From Vogesella sp. LIG4 (lineage in GTDB: Bacteria > Pseudomonadota > Gammaproteobacteria > Burkholderiales > Chromobacteriaceae), in the NCBI RefSeq assembly GCF_900090205.1, contig NZ_LT607802.1:4083243-4147242 (forward strand): DNA of 64,000 nt, written 5' to 3'. Each line of letters opens with the position of its first letter. Positions within the stretch are counted from its first letter, which is position 1. A program made the position numbers and the translations under genes. Below the pieces are notes generated by a model, which did no database searches, had not been told where the DNA came from, and worked only from the letters and a program-made list of their open reading frames with translations. Of the stretch, positions 37,580 to 46,824 are shown piece by piece.

Positions 37580-37594
37580 GCACACGCTGCGATC

Positions 37595-37632
37595 GAATGA
37601 AAAAACCCGGCTGACGCCGGGTTTTTTCATTC
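37595..37632. terminator. bidirectional terminator between gltX and the EAL gene
   Basis: A near-perfect stem GAATGAAAAAACCCGG / CCGGGTTTTTTCATTC gives T tracts on both strands, between two convergent genes. Confidence 0.93.
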
Positions 37633-37640
37633 CTGCCGCA

Positions 37641-40304
37641 CTATGGCAGCGCCGGTTGCAACTCCGTGATGTAGTGCCCGGTGCCTGCGGCCAACCAGTC
37701 GATGAACTGGTCCGCCGCCAGCGGCGGCTTCAGCCAGTAGCCCTGCACGTACTCGCACTGCCAGCTTTCCAGCAGGCGGGCCACGGCAAGGGTCTCCACG
37801 CCCTCGGCCACTACCCGCATGCCCACGCTGTGGCCGATGCCAATGATGGAGCGGATGATGGCGGCATCGTCGCTCTGCTCGCTGCTGCTGCGTTCCAGCG
37901 GCGCCACAAAGGCACGGTCGATCTTGAGTTCTTTCACCGGCAGCTGCTTGAGCATGGCCAGCGAAGAGTAGCCGGTGCCGAAGTCGTCGATCGACAGCGT
38001 TACCCCCAGTTCGCACAGCGCAGCCAGCACCAGGCGCACGCTGTCGAGATTCTGCATGATGCCGCTTTCGGTGATCTCCAGCGTCAACTGCGCCGCCGGC
38101 ACCTCGTAGCTTTCCAGCAGTTTCCGCACCTGTTCGGGCAACTGGCGGTGGTGCAGATCCTGTGCCGACAGGTTCAGCGCCAGGCCGATGTGGTAGCCGC
38201 GCTGCCGCCACTTGGCCATCTGCGCAATGCCGCGCTCCAGCACCCACATGCTCAGCTGCCAGGAGGCATCCGCCCTTTCCACCAGCGGAATGAACTCCAC
38301 CGGCGAGATGCGCCCCAGTTGCGGGTGATCCCAGCGCAGCAGCGCCTCGGCCTTGTCCACCTGCCCGGTGCGCAGGTTCAGTTTCGGCTGATACACCATC
38401 AGGAACTGTTCGCCGGCAATGGCGGAGCGCAAATCGCGCAGCAGCAGGTTGCGCCGTTCGAAAATCTTGTCGCTGCCGCTGTGGTAGGTCTGGATGTGGC
38501 TCACCAGGTGTGCCGCCTCCCGCTTGGCGATGTGGGCATGCTGCAGCAGGATTTCCGCCTCCTTGCCGTCCTCCGGGTAAGCGGCAAGCCCCATGCGCGG
38601 GCGCAGCACGATCTCCGATTCAGCGTAGGCGATGGGCTGCGTCAGGCGCTGCATCAACTGGGAGGCGACGGACAGCGCCTGAATGGTATCCATGCCGTGC
38701 AGTACCAGGATGAACTGGTCGCTCAACTGCTTGGCCATCATATCGCCCGGCCCCAGCAGCGCCTGGCAACGCCGGCTCAGCTCCAGCAGGGCATAGTCAC
38801 CACCGGCATGGCCAAACTGATCGTTGACGGCCTTGAAGTCGAAGATGCCGATGTGGATGACGGCGAATGGCCGTTGCTGATCCATGCGCTGCCGCAGCCA
38901 CTCCAGCAGCGCCAGGCGATTGGGCAGACCGGTAAGCTTGTCGTGCCGCAATTCGTGTTCCTCCTGCGCCCGCAGCCTGGTGTGCGCCTCATGCGCCTGC
39001 TGTGCAGCCTTGAGCTTTTCCTGCCGCATCTGGATCAGTATCCTGGCCATCGCATAGGCCAGTACCAGCGCCTGGAACAGACCGGCCATCTGGAACACCG
39101 ACTGGTCGAACGTGACCGTGCGCAGCAAGCCCATGGCGCGCAAGGCATTGAGCAGCACCGCCACCACTTGCGCTGCCACGGCAATCACCATCATCCAGGC
39201 GCCGGGCACCTGGCGGATAGCCAGCCAGCAGACAGTCAGAAACACCGGCAGCGTCAGCCATGCTGCCACCAGCGTGGAATATACCGCCCACTGGATGTGG
39301 TCAAACACCGCAGGCAGCCCCGATACGGCAGCCAGCGTGCACCACAGCATCAACCCGTTCCACAACCACCGCGGCAGGTGGCTGCGCGCCTTGAGCAGGT
39401 CGAACACCAGCGCGGTGTACAGCAGGATGGTCAGCGGCCCCACGATAAAGACAATGCGGCTATGCAGGCCGGGCGCATTCGGCCACAGGAACATCAGGTC
39501 GTACGAGGTCTTGGCCATGCTGTAAACCAGCAGGCCTGCCAGCGCCAGGCCATACAGCAGGATGCTGCGCTGCCGCGTGGCGGTGTAGGCGCTAAACGCA
39601 ACAATGACAATGGCGCCCAGCCCACCGAATATCAGGCCATTGGCAAAGTCTTCCTTCTGCTCTGCTTCCAGATAGGCTTTCTCGGACAGCAGTTGCGGCT
39701 GCAGCAACTGGTGCCAGCCATCGAAAGAAGCGCTACGCACATAGAGTTCGACATCGCGGGACGCCGGCACCTGCACCGGAATGCCCTGATGGCGGGTTGG
39801 CAGGCTTCTCACCTGCATGGGCAGACGATCACCCATGCGCCCCTGGGTCAGCCGGTTGCCGCTGGCGCTATCCAGCACATACCAGTCCAGGTAGTCCTCG
39901 TGCGAAACGCCAAAATCCACTACCACATTGCGGCTGGCACTACTGCCATTGTGCAGGCGCACGCTCAGCCAGTAGACCGCCTTGCTGGCGCCGAAATGAA
40001 AGCTGTTCTGGCGCGTATGCCGCCAGTCACAGCTGCGCCGCGCCTCCTCCACCGTCCGCTCCTGCCGGTCCTCGCACCACTGCATCAGCGGCGCCAGGTT
40101 CTGTTTTTCATACTGGCTGTCGCCGACATAGCGCGGCACCACCACGGCCTGGCCAACTTGTGTCAGCACCGACTGTGCGGTGACGGACCCCGTCATCACC
40201 AGCAATTGCAGCACCACCGCCAGGCAGCCAAGCAGCAGCCATGCCCTCGGCCACGGGGGCAGATCACGAAAGCGCGTCGCCTGTGTTGAAGTACTCGTTA
40301 CCAT
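37641..40304 (-). CDS. 7TMR-DISM sensor protein with degenerate GGDEF and intact EAL
   Basis: 887 residues. A signal or membrane helix is followed by a periplasmic 7TMR-DISM extracellular domain (about 50-215), seven membrane helices (about 230-430), a coiled linker, a GGDEF domain whose motif has decayed to SDQF (528-531), and an EAL domain with EAL at 653-655 plus NLSAQDL, EITESG, DDFGTGY, ELKIDR and EGVET. It is therefore expected to break down c-di-GMP, the GGDEF part acting at most as a regulator. It converges with gltX and lies just after a kinase/regulator pair on the same strand. Confidence 0.92.
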   Translation of the reverse strand: MVTSTSTQATRFRDLPPWPRAWLLLGCLAVVLQLLVMTGSVTAQSVLTQVGQAVVVPRYVGDSQYEKQNLAPLMQWCEDRQERTVEEARRSCDWRHTRQNSFHFGASKAVYWLSVRLHNGSSASRNVVVDFGVSHEDYLDWYVLDSASGNRLTQGRMGDRLPMQVRSLPTRHQGIPVQVPASRDVELYVRSASFDGWHQLLQPQLLSEKAYLEAEQKEDFANGLIFGGLGAIVIVAFSAYTATRQRSILLYGLALAGLLVYSMAKTSYDLMFLWPNAPGLHSRIVFIVGPLTILLYTALVFDLLKARSHLPRWLWNGLMLWCTLAAVSGLPAVFDHIQWAVYSTLVAAWLTLPVFLTVCWLAIRQVPGAWMMVIAVAAQVVAVLLNALRAMGLLRTVTFDQSVFQMAGLFQALVLAYAMARILIQMRQEKLKAAQQAHEAHTRLRAQEEHELRHDKLTGLPNRLALLEWLRQRMDQQRPFAVIHIGIFDFKAVNDQFGHAGGDYALLELSRRCQALLGPGDMMAKQLSDQFILVLHGMDTIQALSVASQLMQRLTQPIAYAESEIVLRPRMGLAAYPEDGKEAEILLQHAHIAKREAAHLVSHIQTYHSGSDKIFERRNLLLRDLRSAIAGEQFLMVYQPKLNLRTGQVDKAEALLRWDHPQLGRISPVEFIPLVERADASWQLSMWVLERGIAQMAKWRQRGYHIGLALNLSAQDLHHRQLPEQVRKLLESYEVPAAQLTLEITESGIMQNLDSVRLVLAALCELGVTLSIDDFGTGYSSLAMLKQLPVKELKIDRAFVAPLERSSSEQSDDAAIIRSIIGIGHSVGMRVVAEGVETLAVARLLESWQCEYVQGYWLKPPLAADQFIDWLAAGTGHYITELQPALP

Positions 40305-40362
40305 GATGCAACCCGATGCTGTTTATTCCGGCGTGCCCTGCACACCATGCCGCCAGCCTGCT

Positions 40363-42711
40363 TCACTTTGTGCCGCCAATCGCCACTACCTCGCGCGTTG
40401 CGGCCAACGGCAGGCTCAGGCGGAATTCGCTGCCGCGATCCAGTTCGCTCCATACCCGTATCGTGCCGCCATGGCGCTCGGCAACCGTCTTGACCATGGG
40501 CAGCCCCAGCCCGGCACCGTTGGCACGGCTCTCCGTCGCGCTGCGGTAGAACGGCCGGAAGATATGCAGCAGTGTCTCGTGCGACATGCCGATACCGTGA
40601 TCGCGAACTACCACGATGCATTCGGCACCCAGCACCTCCACCCGGCACTCGACGGTACTGTTCGCCGGCGAGAACTTGATGGCGTTGCTCAGCAAGTTGC
40701 TGATCGCCCGTGCCACCATCTCGCGGTCAATCAGGACTTCTGCCACCTCGGCCGAATCCGCACATAGCAGCTTGACCTCCGCCTGACCGGCAAACTCCCA
40801 CAGGTCGTCGACACATTCGGCCAGCATCGCCGCCAGGTCGTGGCGATCCACTTGGAAGGATGCGCTTTGCGCCCGCTGCAGCTGGATGAAACCCTCGGCC
40901 AGCGCCAGTGCGCGGCGGGTATGACGCTCCAGGCGTTCGATCAGCACCGCCAGCGGCATGGCATCCGGCTGGTACCGCATCAGGCCCAGCAATGCCAGCG
41001 ACGAAGCTTGCGGCTCACGCAAATCGTGGCTGAGGAAATACAGCGCATCATCGCGCTGCCGCTGTTCGCTACGCTGACAGCTAACATCCATCAGCATCAG
41101 CACCGCGCCGGAAATGGCACCGCTGGCAGCAAACACCGGCGCCTGCTTGATCACCAGGTTGCGCCCCTGGATATCCTGCAGTTCGAACTGCTCCTGGGCG
41201 GACGGGAAAGCAGCCAGCCTCTGTAGTAAATCGGCGGCGATTTCCGGCGTGGTGGCCAAGGGGCACAGGCAGTTTTCGATATGCCGCCCTTCCAGCTCCG
41301 CCGGGGCCGCCACGCCAAACAAGCGGGCAGCCTGCTGGTTGGCCAGGGAGACCTTCAATGCCAGGTCGTACACCATGGCCGCATCCGGCAGGTTGTTTAG
41401 CGCATCCACCATCAGGTGGTAGGAACTGCGCTGCTCTGCCAACGCCTGGCGCAGCCGGCGCAGGCTGGCATCCAGGTCCTTCAGCCGCCAGGAGAACAAC
41501 AAACTGCCCGTTGCCGGCCTGGCCTGCGTAACGCCCAACAGGTTGCCGGACTGCAGTACCAGCGTCAGCGGGCCGATCATGCCGCGCATGGTCCAGCCAA
41601 TCGCCACAATGCTGTATACCGCGATGACCACCGTCGGCCCCCAGGCAAAGCCGTACAGCGATTGCAGGCAGGCCGACAGCAACAGCAGCGCGGCAATCGC
41701 CAGCGGCCACATCAGCAGCGAGCCCACCGGGCTAAGCCGGTACATGATCAACAGCAGCAGTGCCAGCAGCCCCAGTTCCAGCCCCCACTGCATGCCGGAA
41801 GACAGCGGGGTGATCAGGTTGCCGGACAGCAGGGAATCAATGGCGTCGGCCACGATTTCCACCGGCTGCAGCCGGCCGTTGGCGGCATCGAGCGGTACCC
41901 GCAGCGGCACCGCCAGCCCTGCTGCGGTGGCACCGACCAGCACCACCCGGTCGCGTAGCAGTGAATCCGGAATCGTGCCATCCAGCACATCGATAAACGA
42001 CACATGTTCGTGGCCATTGCTGTTGCGGCCATAGGCAATACCGATGGTGGAATCACGCAGCCAGCCGGTGCCCGCAGCAATCGAGCCATCCATGTCCACC
42101 CCGGCGAAGCCGCGGAAATTGTCCTGGCTTACCCAGTGCCAGGTCCCCTGTGGCAGGTCCAGGCGCGCAGCCTCCAGTACTGCCAGCGCCAGATGCTGCC
42201 AGCGCACGCCCCCTTCCGGCCCGGCGTACAGGTGCACGCGGCGCAGTACGCCGTCCGGGTCGGGCTGCAGCTCCAGTTGCGCGCGCCGGTGATACGGCAC
42301 CATGTCCCAGGAGCCCACCGGCAACACCACGCGCGGCCCCCAGTGGAACAGCGTCTGCTCCATGGTTTCGTCGCGCATCATGCGCAGCCTGGGCAGGGCA
42401 ATGCTGAAGCCGATGGCCCTGGCCTGCGCCTGCAGCGCCCGGTCTATCAGCTTCGCCTGCAGGTTTTCCGGCCATGGCCATGGCCCCAGCTTGTCCAGGC
42501 TGCGCTGATCGATATCGATGATCAGTACCGGCGACTGGTAGCCGCCGGCCGGCGACAGTGCCTGCAGCCCCTGCCAGCGGTCGAGAATGCTCTGGTCCAC
42601 CATCTGGGTTACCAGGGTGCCGCGCAACAGCAAATACAGCACCATTGCCAGCATGAGCAGCAGGCACCAGGACGCGCGCTGCGAGCGCAGCAGCTGCCAC
42701 GGCAAGGGCAT
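40363..42711 (-). CDS. CHASE2 sensor histidine kinase
   Basis: 782 residues. An N-terminal helix is followed by a CHASE2 periplasmic sensor (about 35-300, VLIIDIDQRSLDKLGPWPWP, VVLVGATAAGL), three close membrane helices (about 310-390), a PAS domain (about 430-550), HisKA with FLSHDLREPQ (His562), and HATPase (NLLSNAIKFSP, GAGLGLPMVK). Its ATG shares one base with the stop of the response regulator gene (TGATG), so the two are made together. The ligand is unknown. Confidence 0.92.
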   Translation of the reverse strand: MPLPWQLLRSQRASWCLLLMLAMVLYLLLRGTLVTQMVDQSILDRWQGLQALSPAGGYQSPVLIIDIDQRSLDKLGPWPWPENLQAKLIDRALQAQARAIGFSIALPRLRMMRDETMEQTLFHWGPRVVLPVGSWDMVPYHRRAQLELQPDPDGVLRRVHLYAGPEGGVRWQHLALAVLEAARLDLPQGTWHWVSQDNFRGFAGVDMDGSIAAGTGWLRDSTIGIAYGRNSNGHEHVSFIDVLDGTIPDSLLRDRVVLVGATAAGLAVPLRVPLDAANGRLQPVEIVADAIDSLLSGNLITPLSSGMQWGLELGLLALLLLIMYRLSPVGSLLMWPLAIAALLLLSACLQSLYGFAWGPTVVIAVYSIVAIGWTMRGMIGPLTLVLQSGNLLGVTQARPATGSLLFSWRLKDLDASLRRLRQALAEQRSSYHLMVDALNNLPDAAMVYDLALKVSLANQQAARLFGVAAPAELEGRHIENCLCPLATTPEIAADLLQRLAAFPSAQEQFELQDIQGRNLVIKQAPVFAASGAISGAVLMLMDVSCQRSEQRQRDDALYFLSHDLREPQASSLALLGLMRYQPDAMPLAVLIERLERHTRRALALAEGFIQLQRAQSASFQVDRHDLAAMLAECVDDLWEFAGQAEVKLLCADSAEVAEVLIDREMVARAISNLLSNAIKFSPANSTVECRVEVLGAECIVVVRDHGIGMSHETLLHIFRPFYRSATESRANGAGLGLPMVKTVAERHGGTIRVWSELDRGSEFRLSLPLAATREVVAIGGTK

Positions 42712-43427
42712 CAGGATTGCTCCTGCGCTTCATCAACCAGGGTTTCAAGCCGATAGCCCTGACCATATACCGAGCTGAGCTTGTAGCCGTTTTCCGGGCG
42801 TAGCCGCAAAAGATTGCGGACGCGGGAAATATGCGTATCCAGCGAGCGGCTCATCAGGTCGGTGCCGGTCGGGTTGGTGGCCGTCCACAGCGAGTCCAGC
42901 AGGTATTGGCGTGACAACAGCCGCCCCATATTGCGGAACAAAAACAGTGCCAGCTCGAATTCCTTCTGTTTCAGTACGATAGGCTCGTTATCGATTTCCA
43001 CCGTGCAGGTGGCGGCGTTGAAATAATAAATGCCCCATTTCTTTTCACCCGCCGTCTGCTTGGGATAAACACGACGCAGCAGCGCGCTGACCCGGGCTGT
43101 CAATTCACCGATACGCATGGGCTTGACCATGAAATCGTCGGCCCCGGATGATAAACCTTCGACAATGGCGGCTTCGTCGTCGCGTACCGTCAGAAACAGA
43201 ATGGGCACCCGCTCCTTCACATAGGTGCGCACCCATTTCACCACTTCCGGGCCACTGGTATCCGGCAGGTTCCAGTCCAGAATGATCAGATCGAAATTAT
43301 CACGCGACAATTGCCGGGTAAGTTCTTTGCCGGTGGTGAAGGTATGGCATTCATGCCCGATTGCCTTGAGCGTGTACTTGGTCAGTTCAAGCTGATCCTG
43401 ATCGTCATCGAGAGTAGCTACCCGCAT
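42711..43427 (-). CDS. OmpR-type response regulator
   Basis: 238 residues: a receiver domain (LDDDQDQ, phospho-acceptor Asp51 in LIILDWN, Thr and Lys switch residues in FLTVRDD and MVKPM) and a winged-helix DNA-binding domain (EFELALFLFRNMGRLLSRQYLLDSLW, SRSLDTHISRVRNLL). The start at 43427 (MRVATLDDD) has a GGAG ribosome site; a TTG at 43442 would add five residues. It is the first gene of the operon with the CHASE2 kinase. Confidence 0.92.
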   Translation of the reverse strand: MRVATLDDDQDQLELTKYTLKAIGHECHTFTTGKELTRQLSRDNFDLIILDWNLPDTSGPEVVKWVRTYVKERVPILFLTVRDDEAAIVEGLSSGADDFMVKPMRIGELTARVSALLRRVYPKQTAGEKKWGIYYFNAATCTVEIDNEPIVLKQKEFELALFLFRNMGRLLSRQYLLDSLWTATNPTGTDLMSRSLDTHISRVRNLLRLRPENGYKLSSVYGQGYRLETLVDEAQEQS

Positions 43428-44115
43428 ATTCTTAGTCTCCAATTTTCCCTGTTGATCAAGCGGTGTGCCGATTGGCAGTCGGCCAGATATTCAATCGCCG
43501 GGCACACCGGAATGCATTACCTAAATGACGACCCGAATGGAATAAAACACAAGTAATTAGCTGTGCTGCCTCGATCTGCCGCAGTACAAACGCATGTAAA
43601 AACCGTACCTGGCTACTTGCACCAGCAATCACATATCCACAAGCAGCAAGTACATTGCATCCAAGCAATTGTCAGGTTGAAGCAAAATAATCTCTAACCA
43701 ATCCTAGCACGCGACATATGGATGAAAAGTGTGTTCGCCAATTTTCGGAATTTGCTTACTATGCCATGCTGATTCCAAGCTATCGCCAGCCATTCATGCC
43801 AAAGGTATATTCAATATGCGTTAAACAGCCACTGCCAAGTCTGGTTTCGTTCGTCAATTTCTATATGTAAAAATTTAGTTAAATTAAATCCATATTTATT
43901 GACTTGATGTATAGGAAACATCTGAATAGCCAGATTGCACGGCATGAAATTCATCATTTCCGAATCGGCAATAGCAACAACAGGATGGAGACGGGGAGTT
44001 GAGACAGGTGGAAGTGACAGGCGATGCACACGGCGACAGGGGAATTGCTCCGCAGACCAGGCCAGCGACAGGCATTAGCCATGCAGCATCGCAAATAATG
44101 CAGGGAATCGGAAAT
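43428..44115. other. AT-rich region without a convincing gene
   Basis: About 690 bases clearly lower in GC than the rest of the window. Short open frames of 70-72 codons exist on the minus strand (43456-43668, 43811-44029) but have no ribosome site or recognisable sequence. The right part lies next to the tRNA-Pro genes, a common insertion spot for mobile DNA, so it may be a decayed remnant. The left end should hold the promoter of the response regulator gene. No repeat of the window-wide motif lies here. Confidence 0.5.
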
Positions 44116-44148
44116 GAAAAAACCGGATCGGTTAAATACCGATCCGGC
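44116..44148 (-). terminator. terminator of the tRNA-Pro cluster
   Basis: On the minus strand a stem of about 10 bp (CCGGATCGGT / ACCGATCCGG) is followed by six T, just after the last tRNA gene. Confidence 0.92.
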
Positions 44149-44158
44149 TTTCAGAATC

Positions 44159-44235
44159 TGGTCGGGGTGAGAGGATTCGAACCTCCGGCCTCTACGTCCC
44201 GAACGTAGCGCTCTACCAGGCTAAGCTACACCCCG
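44159..44235 (-). tRNA. tRNA-Pro (CGG), copy 3 in transcription order
   Basis: 77 bases including an encoded CCA end. The anticodon loop is TTCGGGA, reading CGG, and the stem and T-arm (GGTTCGAATCC) are canonical. Sequence is identical to the other two copies in the cluster. Confidence 0.96.
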
Positions 44236-44260
44236 AATTGAATTGTGATTGCAAGCCATT

Positions 44261-44337
44261 TGGTCGGGGTGAGAGGATTCGAACCTCCGGCCTCTACGTC
44301 CCGAACGTAGCGCTCTACCAGGCTAAGCTACACCCCG
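44261..44337 (-). tRNA. tRNA-Pro (CGG), copy 2
   Basis: Identical 77-base gene with encoded CCA, separated by 25 bases from the previous copy. The spacers differ in sequence while the genes are the same. Confidence 0.96.
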
Positions 44338-44363
44338 ATTTATTCTTGCAATGTGGATGAAAC

Positions 44364-44440
44364 TGGTCGGGGTGAGAGGATTCGAACCTCCGGCCTCTAC
44401 GTCCCGAACGTAGCGCTCTACCAGGCTAAGCTACACCCCG
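44364..44440 (-). tRNA. tRNA-Pro (CGG), copy 1
   Basis: Identical 77-base gene with encoded CCA, first in transcription order. It is divergent from rdgC, so its promoter lies in 44441-44532. Confidence 0.96.
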
Positions 44441-44532
44441 TACTGAATTCATCCGTCGTGAAAGACTGAAAGATCGTTGCGTTTTTGCGCTACAATCTGT
44501 CGATCACTGAGGCAAAAGATTATCTATCAAAT

Positions 44533-45516
44533 ATGTGGTTTAAGCAACTCTCTTTTTTCCGCCTGGACGAAAACTTCGCCATCGACTCTGACAAGCTGAC
44601 CGATGCTCTGGTGGCCCGCCCTTTCCAGCGCTGCTCCGGTCTGGAGTGGTTCAGCGAAGGCTGGGTCGCCCCTGCCGGGCACCTGGACAGCCCGCTATTC
44701 AGCCAGCGCGGCTACGCCATGCTGAGCCTGCGCCGCGAGGATAAAGTACTGCCGTCCGGCGTGATCCGCGACCATCTGGACAGCAAGGTCAGCCAGATCG
44801 AAGCCGAGGAACTGCGCAAGGTTGGCCGCAAGGAGAAACTGGCGCTGAAGGAACAGATCACCGACGATCTGCTGCCGCGTGCCTTTACCCGCTCCAGCCG
44901 CACCACCGCCTACCTGGATCGCCAGCGTGGCTGGCTGATGGTAGACAGCGGCACCGCCAGCAAGGCGGAAAACCTGGTGTCGCAGCTGCGCGAAGCGCTC
45001 CCTCCCTTCCCTGCCGCCTTGCCGCGCACCGCGCTGTCGCCGCATGCCGCGATGACCGACTGGCTGGCCAGCGGCGAAGCACCGGCGGGTTTCGAGCTGG
45101 ATGCCGAGTGCGAGCTGAAGGATGGCAGCGAGAACGGCGCAGTAGTGCGCTGCACCCGCATCGACCTGACCGCGGAAGAGATTCGCCAGCATATTGCCAC
45201 CGGCAAGCAGGTTACCCGCGTCGGCCTGATCTGGCGCGAGCGCATCCGCTTCGTGCTGACCGACCAGCTGCAACTCAAGCGCCTGCAGTTCCTGGACGTA
45301 CTGCAAGAGGAAGCCAGCCAGGCCGGCGACGATATGGCCAGCCTGTTCGAAGCCACTTTCCTGCTGATGGCCGAAGAGCTGGGCGAGCTGGTGGAAGAAC
45401 TGGTGGCCGCGCTGGGCGGGCTGGAAGACAGCCAGCAAGCAGCGCCCGTGGCGACTCCCGTCGCCGCCATGCCGGCAGCGGCCGCCGCTGGCGACAGTGA
45501 CGTTCCCTGGGATTGA
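44533..45516 (+). CDS. rdgC: recombination-associated protein RdgC
   Basis: A 327-residue ring-forming DNA-binding protein that limits RecA activity. The start MWFKQLSFFRL is the family N-terminus; an in-frame start at 44485 would add 16 unlikely residues. Family sequence includes QRGYAMLSLRREDKVLPSGVIRDHL, KEQITDDLLPRAFTRSS and FLDVLQEEA. The C-terminus has an Ala-rich tail. In Neisseria RdgC influences pilin variation, which is of interest given the pilus genes further on, though any link is inference. Confidence 0.95.
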   Translation: MWFKQLSFFRLDENFAIDSDKLTDALVARPFQRCSGLEWFSEGWVAPAGHLDSPLFSQRGYAMLSLRREDKVLPSGVIRDHLDSKVSQIEAEELRKVGRKEKLALKEQITDDLLPRAFTRSSRTTAYLDRQRGWLMVDSGTASKAENLVSQLREALPPFPAALPRTALSPHAAMTDWLASGEAPAGFELDAECELKDGSENGAVVRCTRIDLTAEEIRQHIATGKQVTRVGLIWRERIRFVLTDQLQLKRLQFLDVLQEEASQAGDDMASLFEATFLLMAEELGELVEELVAALGGLEDSQQAAPVATPVAAMPAAAAAGDSDVPWD

Positions 45517-45927
45517 TGGCATAGCGCGCCAGGCCGTGCGGCCAACCCTCAGGCCCGCACCAGGGCTTCGATGCACGACCGCACACGCACCACGCTGCTG
45601 CCCGCAAAAAAATCGCCCGTTCCTGCTGGAACGGGCGGTCTCGGATAACGGTGAGACAGAAGCAACGGGACAGACTCTCAAACGGGGTCTGCATGCAGAC
45701 TCCGCAGGCACTATTCAGCAAGCGGCGTGCCAGGCTTGCCGCAGCCAGGGCCGGCCCGACTGCGACAATATGGCGCCCTTATGTCATTAAAATGGCAGCA
45801 GCATGCCCGGAAACAGGTCGTCATGCCCCGCAATGAGGCCATCGGCCCTGCATCCCGGCATCAAGCTTTCAGTTCGTTAAAAATCGTGTAGGCTTGTAAC
45901 TGTTTCAAGTTGCAGCCCGTCCCGTCC
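45517..45927. other. intergenic region with an orphan minus-strand terminator
   Basis: About 410 bases with no convincing protein gene. It contains one copy of the repeated motif (45537-45546) and a hairpin at 45606-45637 that terminates on the minus strand, although no minus-strand gene lies upstream of it. A small RNA read leftwards from about 45900 could end there. Confidence 0.5.
45606..45637 (-). terminator. orphan rho-independent terminator
   Basis: A 10-bp stem (CGCCCGTTCC / GGAACGGGCG) with a 4-base loop is followed on the minus strand by seven T. The plus-strand side has no T run, so it does not fit the upstream rdgC gene well. Confidence 0.8.
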
Positions 45928-46770
45928 ATGAATATCAAGGCCAGCCGACTCGCCCCTTCCAGCAATGCCACGCCCGCGGAGCCGGTGGAACCGCCGCCGC
46001 TGGAAAACGAGACCCTGCTCGCGGGGTTTTCCACTTCCTATGGCGAGCAGCTGCTGGCTGCCAGCAGCAACGGCAGCATCATTTACGTCTTCGCCCGCCG
46101 CAGTGTTGCCAAAACCCCGCAATCCGACTTTTTCCGCATCCAGTTCCAGGCCTACACCATGGTGCAGGGCACGCAGTGGAAAAAGATCCAGGGCGAAGCC
46201 AGCGACTGGATGAATACCCGCAACTGCCTGCAAGTGTGCGTGGACCACCCGCGCCGCAGCATCTACTTTGGCCCGCGCTCCGGCTTTCTGCTCAGCCCGG
46301 AACTGGCCAACCTCGGCCTGACCGGCTATGCGTACGCGCAGGTCATCCAGTGGCTGAAAAGCCACTTTGCCGACTACAGCGTGGCTCCGGCCAACGTGCC
46401 CAGCCCGGAAGCGGATGGCGAGGAAGCGCGCATCAAGCGCAATGCGCGCCTGGCGGCGCAGGGCTTCGACTTCGAGTGGATAGACAGCGAACAGCGCGCC
46501 GGCCGCTACTTCAAGGAACGTGCCGGCAACCTGATCAGCAGCTGGGAAACCGACAAGGTAACCGAGGTGGCGCCCAACCTGCTGCTGGACACGGTGGCGC
46601 GGCTGGACGAAGAGAAGCTGGAACAGCAGAAGCAGATCAACCTGGTGAAGCTCAAGGAGCGTTCGCTGGAGGCCTCGCTGACCAAGGAACGCCACACCAA
46701 CCTGATTCTTACCGGCGTCACCAGCTTCGTACTGGTGTTTGCCCTGTTCCGCATCTTCGGCCTGTTCTAG
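45928..46770 (+). CDS. C-terminally membrane-anchored protein of unknown function
   Basis: 280 residues. There is a disordered Ala/Pro-rich start (about 1-30) and a soluble domain of about 150 residues with SNGSIIYVFARRSVAKTPQSDF and DHPRRSIYFGPRSGFLLS, then a charged stretch likely to form a coiled coil (LDEEKLEQQKQINLVKLKERSLEASLTKE, about 225-255), and one C-terminal membrane helix (about 260-278). I do not recognise the family. ATG 45928 was chosen over a TTG at 45910. It converges with the rhodanese gene at 46825. The layout suggests a tail-anchored cytoplasmic protein. Confidence 0.72.
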   Translation: MNIKASRLAPSSNATPAEPVEPPPLENETLLAGFSTSYGEQLLAASSNGSIIYVFARRSVAKTPQSDFFRIQFQAYTMVQGTQWKKIQGEASDWMNTRNCLQVCVDHPRRSIYFGPRSGFLLSPELANLGLTGYAYAQVIQWLKSHFADYSVAPANVPSPEADGEEARIKRNARLAAQGFDFEWIDSEQRAGRYFKERAGNLISSWETDKVTEVAPNLLLDTVARLDEEKLEQQKQINLVKLKERSLEASLTKERHTNLILTGVTSFVLVFALFRIFGLF

Positions 46771-46824
46771 CAGCAAACACCCAGCACACCGCCAGGCGCC
46801 ATATCCGGCGCCCGGCATCCCCTG

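Noticed and set aside
43456..44029. Two minus-strand open frames of 70 and 72 codons in the AT-rich stretch
   Set aside because: No ribosome site, no recognisable sequence and no conserved context; such frames are expected by chance in 600 bases.
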